This document shows, piece by piece, positions 33,655 to 45,508 of a stretch of 64,000 nucleotides of DNA. Each line of letters opens with the position of its first letter. The stretch's first letter is position 1. A program made the position numbers and the translations under genes. The notes beneath the pieces were generated by a model that saw only the letters and a program-made list of their open reading frames with translations, was not told the origin of the DNA and searched no databases. Origin of the DNA: Neoceratodus forsteri (Eukaryota; Chordata; Ceratodontiformes; Ceratodontidae). The stretch is from contig CM028129.1 in the NCBI GenBank assembly GCA_016271365.2, positions 841,420,001 through 841,484,000 of the forward strand, read 5' to 3'.

Positions 33655-36600
33655 TCAACTTATAATACCTTCCCATAATACCCAACTCTCTTCCTCTGAC
33701 AAGGATATCAAAAAAGGGGCCCATTGCCTTGTGAATCCTTCCTCCCTTCCCCCCATCACATAGGTTAACCTCTCCAGCCCCAATGTCTGCAGCACCATCC
33801 TCCACCACCCTTGGACTGTCGGTGCAACTTGTGAGACCCAAGTATTCTGGATCCCATGATGAGCCAGAATATATAGTACCCTGATCCACCTAGGTAATAA
33901 CGTCCATTCCTCCTCTTCTCCATCTTCCACCCCAAATAAACATCCCAGAGGGTCCAATGGCAACTCCCTCCCAGCAATCTTTTCCACTCTGGACACTACA
34001 TCTTTCCAATATTTCTACAGTATCGGGCACTCCCAGAAACTGTGCATATATGCCCCCCGTCCTGAACCACACCTTCCACATAGAGGTGATACTTCAGGGT
34101 GCACCTTATGCACAATCACCGGTGGGTGGTACACCCTATGAATAAATTTAAAATATGCCTCCTTATATTTATTGCATACCATAATCCCAGAATGCATTGG
34201 GAGCAATAATTTTCAATTTTTATCCATTATGCCCCTGCCGAGGTCCCTTTCCCACAGTTTTTAGTTCTTAGCATCCTATCAGGAAGTATGACCTTTCCTC
34301 TCTTCACCGCCCGGCCTATAAACCCTTTCTCTTGATTTTGAGCTGCATGGATCATTCCCTCCACTGGGTCCACCTCATATATCCCTTTATTCTCCTTTCC
34401 CAGACTTCCCATATATGCCCTTGTTTGCAAGTACCTAAACATATCTCTCTCTCACCACCTCCTACCACCTCCTGCAGTTCCTGTAATGAGCAGAACCGCC
34501 CTCCCACTAGTAAGTGTCCCAGACTCCTTATTCCTTTTCGCTCCCATTTCCCAAATCCTATGTCTTCCAGCCCTGACAAGAAGTAGGGATTACCCGCCAC
34601 AGGCATTAATAGTGTCTCCTTTCCTTGTGTCCAACCTTTTCTCCTTAATGCCTTCCAGGCTAGCAGAACCTGCACTACCAGGGGGTTGACTTCTTTCCCC
34701 AACCTGTACGCCCTTAGCCCTTTACTTTGGAGATATGCCGTTATTTTACTCTGGGCCATTCCCTGTTCCAGTTCGACCCAGCTGCAACCTTGGGTTTATG
34801 TACCCAATCCGCCACGTATCTTTGCTGTATAGCCAAAAAATAGTTTCCCAAATCCGGGAAATTTAAGCCCCCTTTCTCTCTATCTTCCTTTAGCCTCCCC
34901 AAACTAACCCTCGGGTGCTTTCCTTTCCAAATAAAGGTAGTAGTGAGGGCCTTCTCCAACCTGTGTATGTCCTCCCTAGACAATCCTAGATGTAGCATTT
35001 GTAGAAAGTATAAAATCCTGGGCAGCACATTAATTTTTATTATGTTGATTCTGCCCAGCCAAGACACGGGTAATTGCATCCACCTTCTTAGATCCGCCTC
35101 GATAGTCTTATCAATTTGGTGTAATTTAAATTATATAGGGACCCTAAGGATCTGCCTACCTAAACCCCTAAATATGTCAGACTTGTTCCCACCACCTTGA
35201 GTCCCCATTGCCTTACCTCTTCTCCAGCTCCCTTAAACCACATTACTTCCGACTTTCCCAGATTAATTTTGTAACCTGAGAATATCCCGAACTTCTCTAC
35301 CAGCGACAGAAGTGGGGGAACCGATCGCCTAGGGTCCTTCATAAACAACAGCATATCGTCCACGTATAGAGCCAATTTATGTTGTGACCTCCTTCTCCCC
35401 ACCCCTGCTTATGCTCCCGCAATCTCAGATTACTATGAGAGGTTTCTATCATGGTAGCGAACAATAAGGGAGAAGCAGACATCCTGCCTCAGCACCTCTC
35501 CAAATTAAACCTCTCCGACCTGCTGCCATTTACTACCACCTGTGCCTGAGGCCGTCTGTACATCACCTTTACCCATCCCAGGAATGGTTCACCCAGCCTA
35601 AACCTCCCCAATATTTCAAACAGGTAGTTCCATTCCACCCTGTCAAATGCTTTTTCTACATCCATTGAAAGGATCCCTATATCTTCCTTTCCCATGTTCG
35701 CTCTCCAAAGTATATTAAGCAGCCATCTCATATTATGATATGACTGTCTCCCTTTAATAAACCCCGTTTGGTCCAGGTGAACCATCCCCGGGAGTATCTC
35801 CTCCAATCTGCAGGCCAGAACTTTAGCCAATATCTTCAAATCACAATTTAACAGTGATATCGGCCGATACGAGGCACATAGTTGTGGATCCTTCCCCTCC
35901 TTTGGTATGAGGCATATGACAGCATCATAACACGTATCTGGCAAGCTAACCTCTTCCGTCTCTTCATTCTGTTGGAACACTTTACACAGCACTCTCGCAG
36001 TTTGGGTCCCCATCAGTTTATAATACTCTATTGGATACCCATCCGGTCCACTAGCTTTCCCTTTCTGTAATTTTTGGATAGCTTGCATCACCTCCCCCTC
36101 CGTTATTAGTTTCCCTAACTTTTCCCTCTGTGTCTGCGTGGCTTTCAGAACTTTTATCTTCCCTAGGAATTCTAGCATCTTTTCCTTCGTTCCTATATCC
36201 CCTGCCTGATACAATCATTGAAAGAAGGCCCGAAAGGCCTTCTGTATTTCCTTATCCTTGCTCTGCAGGGTACCCTGATCATCTCTCACCCCCAAAATTC
36301 TATTCATCCTCTTACCTTCCTTCTTAAGGTTAACCACCATTGGCCCTGGTTTATTTCCCCATTCAAATATATATATCTCCTATTAAATAAGCCAGCTCTC
36401 CCTGCTTCTGATCTCAGGTGTGCATTCAAAGCCTCCCTCACCATATCCAGCGTTCGGACTGCCTCCCCCTTTTCTCCATGAGCCACCCTCATTTCTAACT
36501 CCTTTACTTTATTTTCCAGCTCACTTCTTTGTGCCTGCCGTTTCCTCTTTATCTGAGATACATATTCAATAATTGCTCCCCTCATAAACACCTTGCTCGT

Positions 36601-37470
36601 TTCCCAGAGTATATTTTTTTCAAGACCCCCTCTTTATCATTTGTTGCCATAAACAAATCCTAGCTGTCCTCCAGATGCTTCCTGAATTCCTCAATCTGAG
36701 CCACATATGTGTGGAATTTACATAAGGGAGGGATCCCCGTTTCTCCCTTCCTTGTACTTTCATTACCACCATTGCATGGTCCGAAATATGTATAGGGTTG
36801 TGTCGTGTCTCCCACACCTGAGCATACCATTCCCTCGTGGTGTAAATATAATCTATCCACGTCCATGTTTTGTGGGGGTTCAAGTAAAAAGTATACTCCC
36901 TCACTCCTGGGTTTGCTGTTCGCCACACATCTACCAAATCTAGCTCTGCTATTCCCTCTTGCCATTGTTGCATCCCCCCTGAAATTCTCCCTTTCCCTTC
37001 AGAGTGGTCCATTTTCGAGTCCATTGACCAATTCAAATCCCCCCCATTATTAACCTCGGGAATTGCTCCTGAACCAGTAAATCCAGCAAAGAGGCATAGA
37101 ATTGGAAATCATGTACCGTCGGGGCATACACCGACCCTAAGGTGATCTGCTCTAAATTCAGGGCTCCCGAAATAAAAAGAAATCTCCCCTCTTTGGTGTC
37201 CCTAATTACCCTCTGCACCTCCAAATTCAGGTTTTTATGTATCAATATGGCTACTCCTCTTTTACGCACCAAGGCAGATGCCGCATAACACTTCCCCACC
37301 CATCCTCGGGCCAGTTTGGCATGCTCTGCTTCCGTTAGGTGCGTTTCTTGTAATAGAGCTATTTGGGCTCCCCCTCTTTTGAGGGCTGTCAACAGCATAG
37401 ACCTCTTTACTGGATTTATAATACCACGAACATTTCAAGTAATCACATTAATACTTTTGCTAACAGACAT
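33655..37470 (-). pseudogene. Tx1/L1 ORF2: endonuclease, reverse transcriptase, C-terminal Cys-His domain
   Basis: The start is taken at the ATG at 37,470, giving about 1,270 codons. Endonuclease: NVRG near 37,430, LLQETHL (about 37,340), GSVYAPT (about 37,135) and HISDHAMVV (about 36,785-36,765). Reverse transcriptase: KASGPDGYPIEYY (36,065-36,030), SYRPISLLNCDLKILAKVL (about 35,870), QTGFIKGRQ (about 35,765), MDVEKAFDRVEW (35,665-35,632) and YVDD (about 35,368-35,357). Later: INIIKINVLPRILYFLQ, FIWKGKHPRVSL, KGGLNFPDL, and CGRCG ... HSFWECP (about 34,085-34,020). It nicks target DNA and copies its own RNA there. A TGA precedes NVRG, a G-run at about 37,040 carries a frameshift, and further shifts occur near 36,600, 35,450 and 34,200. 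Confidence 0.85.
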
Positions 37471-38689
37471 TGATATGTGTTATTTCTTTCCCTTTCACCT
37501 TCACATTTACCATTAGTAGCATGATAATCTCATATACTTGATTTCATTGGTTGCACTTTGTTCACACAAAAAACATCAGTGTCAAAACAATCTCAACAAC
37601 ATTTCAAACAGATAACTTTGTACATGTTTCCCCCTACCTCCCTTTCTTCCCTTATCCACTACCTTCCCCCAGTCCCTACCATTCCTCCTCCCCTTGACCT
37701 TTTAACTACTTGCTTCTTCCCCTTGATCCCTAATCTGATTCACTCCTCCCTCTTCCTCGCACAACTTCCCCGTCTCTCATGTTCCATCTTTTCCTTCCCG
37801 CACTCCCATCCCTCCTTCCTCTCTTTGGGATAACCCCCATTCAAACATACCCCTGCCTTCCCTCTCCCATCCCCTTGTATATCTCCCCTTCCCTTAGACA
37901 CCATCAGTCTCCCCGACTCGAGTGTTTGCCTCATCCCCAGGTACTGAAAGAGACGCTCCCACACTCTCCCTCCACAGCCAGTCTAACTTTGTTTCACTTG
38001 CCCTGTGACTTCCCCCTTTTAACTATCCCCTTCCTTGCAGTTACCTCCAGCGTTTCCTTTCCCTGCTCTCATCACCATCCCCCCCCCACTTCTGTCCTCC
38101 ATACAGCCCCCCTTCTTTTCCAGTTTGAAGCCCTTCCCCTTCCTTTAACCCTCTGCCTACATTGGTCTCCCCCCTTTGCCTGCACCACATGGGTACTCCA
38201 AAAGAAAATGGTTGGGGTTACCAGAAAGGACAAGCAGGGAGATTAGGCCATGCTTAAAAACCAACGCACCAAGCCCCTCTCCCTGCCCACCCTCCTACCT
38301 GTACCCATACGCTTTTTCAGTCAGTCTCTCTCTTCTTGCACGTCTCGGGCCTTCCTCTTCACATCCGGGTATTTCTGTCACGTGGTGTTGGCTCCCATCC
38401 CACAGTGGCTCTTCAAACAGCCTTCACGTATGGGCCCTTCAGTTCCCTCCGCCACCATCAGGACAGACCGCCAGTGTTATCAATTTACAGTGCCCCAGTC
38501 CATTTCCATGGACAGCGATTGCAAAATAAACTTTGCCAGTAATCACTCTTTCCCCTCCAGCACAAACTTGAACATCACTACTGCACATCAAAGCACAAAC
38601 GAACGATAGCTGTAAATAAAGTCTCTCCTCCATTGCTCAAATTTCTAGACAGAGTTCCCAGCTCCTTTGCTCAGTTCCTGGGCTATTCC
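37471..38689 (-). other. ORF1-ORF2 spacer of the Tx1/L1 element
   Basis: About 1.2 kb, purine-rich on the minus strand, with no motif typical of ORF1 or ORF2. Open frames on the plus strand here are compositionally biased (Pro, Ser, Leu) and reflect base content. The spacer is longer than usual for L1-type elements, so an internal insertion or the true ORF1 end farther downstream is possible. Confidence 0.45.
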
Positions 38690-39596
38690 TCAGTGCAACT
38701 TTTGCCTCAGATTCTTCACAAATTCCTCTGCTTTTTCCACCTCCCAAATGAAATACGTGGCCCCTTCATGTTTTATTTTTAAAGTGGCCAGATACACCTG
38801 GAAATTCTCAATCTTCAGGTCACGTAGTTGCTGCATGGAGTTATTAAACAATTTCCTTCTCTTCAGCAACCTGGCCGAATGATCCTGCGACATACTGTAT
38901 ATAGGTGGTGGCCCTCATATTCTACCTTCCCCATCTCTTTAAAAGCCTTCAGCTCGAGCTCTCTGTCTTTAAAGTGGTAGAACCTGAATATTATTTGCCT
39001 CGGTGGCTGTTCTTTCATTGGCTTGGGCATCACAGCCCTGTGAGCCCTCTCAAGCTTAAACTTCCCTTTCGCGGGCTGGAGGCCTAGCAAGCCAGGCAAC
39101 ACTCGCGCACAAAAATCCAGCGCACTCTCCCCCTCCATACCCTCTGGCAAGCCTCTCAACCTCAGATTTAAACACCTATGATAATCTTCTTGGTTATCAA
39201 AGGCTTCTTTTAAGTCATTCAGTTCCTTTTGGAGGGCCACAACCTGCCTAGGAGTTGCCAGCAGCTCATCGTCCACATGTGAGATTCTCTCCTCCATCTC
39301 TGAAATTCTGCCCACCTGCACCACCTGTTGTTCTTGGATTTCCTGGAGTTTTAAGCCCAACTTCCCTTCTAGTTTTATTAAACGGAGCTCCAATGCTGCG
39401 ATGACCTGCCCCATGACTTCTCTCCCCCCAGAGCAGCAACCTCCGCCACCGACTGTGATACTAGGCTGCCACCATCTCCCCCTTTCTTTGCACTTTTTGC
39501 TGCAGTCCTCTGGCTTTTCGAGGCTCCCGAAGTCAGATAATCATCCATCCTATATTCATACACCACAGGGCATAAGTTCTCTATAGTCTCAGGCAC
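38690..39596 (-). pseudogene. Tx1/L1 ORF1: coiled coil and RNA-binding protein
   Basis: About 300 codons. The N-terminal part (39,596-39,380) is in one frame; 39,414-38,863 carries a long heptad-like helix (residues from LELRLIKLEGKLGLKLQEIQ onward). RCLNLRLRGLPEGMEGE (about 39,170-39,120) is the signature of the L1 ORF1p RRM. Then come RAHRA and PRQIIFRFYHFKDRE (about 39,010-38,960), the C-terminal domain motif. The last part continues at 38,893-38,690 in another frame. In the family this protein trimerises and coats the element RNA. Two frameshifts (about 39,400 and 38,880) break it. Confidence 0.8.
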
Positions 39597-39690
39597 TTTT
39601 TAACTTTTATTTTTACTTTTAAAGCTGTGAAGAGGGAGCAGCGTGGAGATTCGCGTCCGATCAGCTAGCTGCTCATTAGCGCCCCCAAGG

Positions 39691-40330
39691 GGGTATTTTT
39701 TTGTCTTTTGGGTTATACCTTTGTGATGGAGTAAGGACTGTGGGGATGTCCCCAGATTTTCTTTGTCACAAGTTTTTTGACATAAGCCATGGTAAGGCAG
39801 TTTTGGTGGCTATAATGTGTGGTCAAATTCAGTATAGGCTAATTTATGTGTATGCTCCCACAAAGTCAGCAAATGTAGCTTTTTGGGAATTGTTGATGTC
39901 CTACATTCATACTGCATGGGTGGTGATCCTGGGGTGGGGAGTTTCAACTTTGCTTTGAATTTGAAGGATGGGTTGGGGAAACTGCTAAACTATTTTGCAG
40001 CACACTTGTTTTTACAGGAGATGGTATGCATGTCGAGGTTAAAAAATGCCTATGGGTTCTTTCATGCTGAGTGGGGTTTTACTTATCTTCATGGGTCTCT
40101 ACATACAAAAACTGATTTTTTTTCTTTATTTCTCAGAATATTTCTTTGGATAGTGCTGTCATTGTTCCCATGGTATTTTCTAATCATGTGTTGTTAGGTA
40201 TAGAGTTATGCCAGTCACAGGATCAGGATGGGGTGTGGTACTGGAGATTTAATCACACCCTTTTATGCACAAAGTAGCGGGTTGGGAGATTTATTGCAGG
40301 CTTATGTAATGGTTTAATATCTATATGTAA
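39691..40330 (+). mobile_element. Host L1/Tx1 endonuclease, right piece
   Basis: In the frame left open at 33,268 the sequence continues with SFGLYLCDGVRTVG, later FFDISHGKAVLVAIMCGQIQ, then RLIYVYAPTKSANVAFWELL (about 39,838-39,897) and VVILGWGV at the usual GGDFN position. This is the mid-part of an L1/Tx1 endonuclease. Further frames to about 40,200 fit the rest of that domain loosely. The RT is missing. Confidence 0.75.
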
Positions 40331-40540
40331 CCCCCCCATGGTGTGAGCTTACCTGGACTCTACCTCCCCAGAGACTGGCTGCTATCATCCTTGTGCTCAC
40401 TTTGGCCCCTGGGAGTGCGGCCTGCTGGGGAACTGGGGGAGCAAGATAACTGAGCTCCCACCTGCTTGGCAGTTTCCAACATTTGCCCTGCTCTTCTTGT
40501 GCACATTTGAGCAGCTGCCTGCTTGAATGTCTGAGCTGCC

Positions 40541-40770
40541 TGCTCACAGACTGTGTGGCACTTTAGTGCACCCGACCTGATAAACAGATTTCACCACTTC
40601 AGCCCGCAGCCAGCATAGCATGACTCCTGCTATGTGTGTTCTGGCCCCAGAGACACCAGTGGCCATTGGAGAACACAGAGGCACTGGAGGGGGGATGAAA
40701 AAAGAAAACATGAGTTTGTTGTTTAAAGGTACCTTTATGTCAGTGTGGCCGATGGTCGCTTTCTCCAGGG
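40541..40770. repeat. Interspersed repeat R, copy 1
   Basis: A 230-bp segment with high similarity, in the same orientation, to 62,520-62,749. Shared landmarks are CAGCCAGCATAGCA, CTCCTGCTATGTGTGTTCTG and ACATGAGTTTG, followed by TTTAAAGGTACCTTTATGTC in this copy. The minus-strand open frame (TRTHIAGV...LCWL...) is shared by both copies but has no recognisable domain. Family unknown. Confidence 0.75.
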
Positions 40771-40789
40771 TCATGGCTCTGCATGTCAG

Positions 40790-42225
40790 AAAATGACAGA
40801 CTGCAAGGATCGAGTGAGCAAGTGAGTAGCTGCACCCTATACCATTGAGGAGAAGCGGTAGAAGCAGGGGATTTTTAATATGCCTTTACTGTTATAAGAA
40901 TAGGTATGCCATTGTTGCCTGAGCACTAAAAGTTGATTTATCTAAGCCCTTTCCAGACTTACTTGTGCTGCTGAGAATTTTTCTGTGTTTTGGTTTTTGT
41001 GTTCTGCAGCCCCACATTGGAAAGCCAGGAGTCCCAACAGTGGGGGAGTCTGTTCCTAGTGTTGGTCCAGCAGGGAAACCTTGCAGAGGGCTAGTCGTAC
41101 AGAAACACTCACAGATCGCAATTGAACGCAAAGAAGAGAGCCTCAATTTTTTCTTTCCTCGCTCTGAAACAAGCAACCCGCTCTGTATTCAGAGATTTTG
41201 TCCTTGCTTGGAAACCTAGAAAGTTGAACCTTTATTAGCCCTAATACAGGATTGTACTTAAATCCTAACAAAATTAAAACTAAAACAGGGTGTAACAAAA
41301 AAGGAACGCATTAGGGGAGAAGAAAATAGAAGGGGGTCAGTTGCGGCTTTAGCCATCCTGCGGATCCTCCAGAAGCAGTACCTTTCTTTGCCAATCACAG
41401 AACATTTTTTTAATGTGCACAGCTGCCGTAATTTAACCCTTCACATGCAAGAAAGAGTGACTTGAAACTAACTTTGCATTGATTTTATTTAATTCAGGTG
41501 TGAAGGGGTTGAACTGGACAAAAAAAGTACAGCCTGTTTGTATAATTAATCAGCAAGCTGTGACAGCAGTGGGGGCTGATTTCCGTTCAGATTTGCAACC
41601 AGCCTTGACATGAGCCTGTAGCTGCTTAAAAGAGTTTGCAATTCCTATTAAGTTTTTGCTTTCTTACTCTCTTTTTCTGATTTCTGATTGGGTTTCTTGA
41701 CATCAGATGTCAGCTGAGATATTAAAGGGGATGCAGCTTAGCTCTATTATTTAGGCAATTACATGTTTTAAGGCTGTGCAGCTGTACAGTGCATTTTACT
41801 CCATTTATAACCGCATTTTCATTGTTTTATCTTGATATAATTTATCATGTCAAGAGCTTATTGTAGTGACAGACCTTGCTTTGCATTATATTCAGCTTTG
41901 CTTTATTTTGCTTTATATTGCTTTATATTCAATGAGGATTCACGGAAGACACGGAGAAAACTATTGATATACTGATTGCTCGCTATGCCTTATAGCCACG
42001 CAGAATTAAACTGATTTTGTGATTTTTAGTTGATTGTGTTGTATGTTGTGCAAGGACGTGGTAGACAAGAAAAAGGTAAATATGAAAAGTAGTGGCAATG
42101 TTTACTTTCTTTTGACTGTTCCTTATGGATATAAATCTTTTCACAACTGAAATATTTTAAAAATATGTTGCATATAAGCAAAGAAACTGGCTAATGTGTT
42201 AGTGTTCATGCTGGTATTGTGTATA

Positions 42226-42285
<60 letters not shown>

Positions 42286-43140
42286 TACTGAAGACAAGAT
42301 ATGGTGCCAAGGTATTTTGGTTGCAGATAATCCCACTGACTGCTAAATTATATTTGGGATACTCTGCAATGAGAAAAAAGGTTTTTTGTCAGATCATCTG
42401 GGCAGAACCCCTGTTTTATTCTATATTTATGCATGTTAAACCTTGTGCGATATTAGCCACATCAAATCTATGGTTGCATGAAGGTGTATTGTGTAACCAA
42501 ATAAAATTATGGCATTAATAAACCACTGAATAAATGAAACATCCATGTGAATGTTACTGTAACTTCATTTTCATTAAGTACAAAAACAGGTGTGTATTAC
42601 AGAGGAATCATTCATTTGATGTTACACTAAGCAGCATTAGTGCTTTAATATGTATAAAATACCTAAAGTTAACTTTCTTGTGGCCCACCACAGACATTGC
42701 ATTGAGTGCACAGTAATGAATTCATAAGCATTATTTAATCCGATAGCCACGTCCCTTTGGCTCTGCCTTTTTATTTGGCTTCACCCTTTTATTCCTGCCA
42801 CAGGACCCTTCTTAAATTCCTGGATCCTACCCTGAAGGGGGAAGTGTTTCATTTGCCAGGAGTATTTAGAGCTGTAGTAGTTTAGGGAGCCTTTGGGACC
42901 CGCAGCACTACTTAGGTATTGCCAGAAACACTCCTGATAATAGTTCACTGCAAAGGACCCATATTTATTTAATTCTTACAAATTATTCAAATTTATAATA
43001 ATAATTTCATTACCACTGTGACATTTATATAAAACATTTTGTGGTAGTATGGCAGGTTAGAGTAGCGGTTATTATTTGAGTTTGGTGCACCATGCTGTCA
43101 GCTCCTTGTTTGTGGCTTTGGGTATTTTTTGGACATTTTG
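40790..43140. other. Unassigned region with (TA)n microsatellite
   Basis: No gene or transposon domain recognised. It includes GCTTTATTTT/GCTTTATATT direct repeats near 41,898-41,930 and a long TA run. Confidence 0.35.
42227..42281. repeat. (TA)n microsatellite
   Basis: About 27 uninterrupted TA units after a short ACTATA lead. The Tyr/Ile open frame across it is an artefact. Confidence 0.95.
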
Positions 43141-43144
43141 ACCA

Positions 43145-44880
43145 CCATACCTTTTTATTTATACTTTATTTTTTTGAACTAGTTAAATTTTATTAACAGT
43201 ATCAGACAGGATCATTATCCATACAAACATAGCACTGAGATTGTATACATATATCATTAAGATATCTGAACCATGATAGTCATGTCTGGACTCTAGTAAC
43301 AATATCTGGCAGATAATTATTTATACTATTATACTAATAAACCTGTCCAATTCTTCTTTTCTAGGTGTATATCTATCATCACAATGAATAAGGCAGGTGT
43401 TGGTCCATCAACAATGAGGTGGTGTCCATCCCAAGAGTCTTCACCTCCAGTCTCATCCCCCCACCTTACCGGCGCCATGCAAGAGCCATAAGTATTAACC
43501 ATGTTCACCATCTTTCACAATATGAAGAAGCAAATAAAATAATCTATCAAACAATAAAAAAAATTTAACAAACAAAACCTGCTTTCTTGTGTTCATTTTC
43601 CTTTACTATAATGAAAGAACAGAGTAGAGGAAAAAAGACCACTCTCCCAATAAAACCCACTGTTTGACAATATATTGATGCTGAGGTCTCCAGAGCCACC
43701 CTGTAACCTTATACTGAGAGCTGTTTTAAAACTGGTATGTCTTCCCCATATTCTCTAAAGTGAAAGAAGGGAAGCCATCATGAGTTGAATGTGTCTAACT
43801 GTAAAGGCAATTTGGCTGTAATTGCCCATATACTTTTAATGTTCTGTATATTACATAGTCATTGGTGAAGACTTAATTTATTAATTGTGAGCAAATTATG
43901 GGTTGTCACTTTATTGGCTGCCACCACTAAAATATAGAATAAGCATTTTGCACCTGATATGCTAACCCCTCTAGGCGGTAGTCCCAACACCAGGTTTTCA
44001 AATGTGGGAGGCAAACGTGGATGTAGCATCTCCATCATCCCCTCTGTGACTTCTTTCTAAAATGAGTGTAGCTCTGGACAACTCCAGAAAATATGATAAT
44101 GGTTCCCTACCCCACAACACTTCCTCCAGCATTTATCAGAAATATAGGTACTAAAGTATTTAGAAATGATCAGTGTGGTGAAAAATCTCACACAAACTTT
44201 CCAGCGAAATTCATGCCAGGATTGGAGCCTGTGGTTTTGTGCACTTCCTGCATATTTTCATCCAGCTTTGAGGAGTCAAGCTATTTCCTATTTCCCTTTC
44301 TCAGTTACTTTGTATTTTCTCTATAGCTACCTGACTGTCTCCTTCTCATAACAGTGTATGTATTTGTGAGATACATTTTCTTCTATCTGATGTGTGCCCT
44401 TTAGTCCAAACCAGCTCCACCCCCGAGTGTGGTGGCTGCCTCTCCTCAGTAATCCCAGGACCTTTCAAAATGTAGTTCCTACATCTATTGAAATCTGATC
44501 CCTTCAAGTGAAAGTCTCACTTTAAAGTGTGATGTTTCCATTTCATCCTCAGTGATCAGTTGCATTAAATTGTGCAGACCATTCCTAGCCCAGGACTGGA
44601 ACCGGTTATTCCATCATGCCACTACAAGTTTGGCAGATATTGTATTGGTATATATCTCCAGACTGGATTGCTAGTCTCCCACCTCTGCCTAACCTGAAGC
44701 CACATACAAAGACTGTGTCTTGTCCAAGGGTTGCTTATATTTTTAAACTTGGGAGTAGAGATCAACCAGGGAAGAACTCTGAGTGGGATATACAGTATGT
44801 GTGTGCACCTTTCTCCATTTCAGACCAGCCCCCTAAGTCTTTTATTTATACTTTCATCAAAACTTTTAAACTTTTTACAT
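43145..44880 (-). mobile_element. Tx1/L1-type LINE 3' part, abutted by the DIRS element
   Basis: Minus-strand frames contain the zinc motif KCWRKCCGVG followed by HYHIFWSCPELHSF (about 44,140-44,070) and, upstream, fragments resembling PVWRYIP...YLPNL. This is the C-terminal region of L1/Tx1 ORF2. A 3' UTR leads to a T-rich end (A-rich on the minus strand) near 43,150-43,170. The copy stops exactly where the DIRS element begins, so DIRS insertion may have removed or displaced its upstream part. It is heavily mutated. Confidence 0.6.
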
Positions 44881-45044
44881 TCTAACCCCAGGAATCCACA
44901 AATATTATTACTCTTGCAGTGCTCCCTTAAGCCAGCACTGCCCCAGAGAGAACAGAATGCTATGCTAATCATGGAATGTTTAGGTCGTGCATCTATTTTC
45001 AAACTGCCCAGTGTCAACTGCCTACATTCTACCTCAGATTTCTT
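44880..45044 (+). repeat. DIRS left inverted terminal repeat
   Basis: From TCTAACCCCAGGAATCCAC to CCTCAGATTTCTT. The reverse complement recurs at 50,495-50,664 with a few substitutions, except that the outermost dozen bases differ between the two ends, as in other DIRS elements. Confidence 0.85.
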
Positions 45045-45508
45045 CTCTCTGCTGCAAAGTTCAGATGCCCTGGAGATCTCTCTCAATCAAGACAGATTCA
45101 TGTAGTGCACAGAGCAAACAAACTTTAAATATTTTTGTTTTATTTTTCATTACTGCCTAGTGTCATTGTTCTTTAGTGGTTTATACCTCATTAGTTTTAA
45201 ATTAAAACTTGTTTATCGGTTCCTCGCAGTTCCTTTGACTCGAGGGGCAACCGACCTCCTTTTTTTATTTAATTGGAACCTTTTTAGAGGGTTCCGGTTA
45301 CTTTATTCTTTAATTTTATTTAATTTTAACTGGTTTTGAACCGAGGTTTATTGGTTTTCCTCAGTGGTTTCCTGGTTCTGGATCTGATCGGAACCGATAG
45401 TTTTTTCACTTTATCGGTTCCTGAACTGACCATTATTCTACTGGAACTGACCACAAATATTTAAATTTAGTCTAATTTTGGGTCGGTTACTGGTTCCTGT
45501 TTTCTATA

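Larger units (their letters stand above)
33281..39690 (-). mobile_element. Nearly full-length Tx1/L1-type LINE (5' UTR, ORF1, ORF2, 3' UTR), inserted into another L1
   Basis: The element spans 6.4 kb between 12-bp direct repeats. Its 5' end on the minus strand starts near TTGGGGGCGCTAATGAGC (39,688-39,670), followed by ORF1 (39,596-38,690), a C/T-rich spacer when read on the plus strand (38,689-37,471) and ORF2 (37,470-33,655). A 3' UTR ends in A-rich sequence at 33,281. Length and order are as expected for Tx1/L1 clade elements. Frameshifts and a few stops break both ORFs, but long open stretches remain (for example 241 codons of RT), so it is younger than most LINEs in the window. Confidence 0.85.

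Noticed and set aside
37779..38609. Pro/Ser/Leu-rich open frames on the plus strand
   Set aside because: They lie inside the minus-strand Tx1/L1 spacer and reflect its strand-biased base content.
42219..42518. 99-codon frame starting with Tyr-Ile repeats
   Set aside because: Its first third is the (TA)n microsatellite and the remainder lacks any motif.
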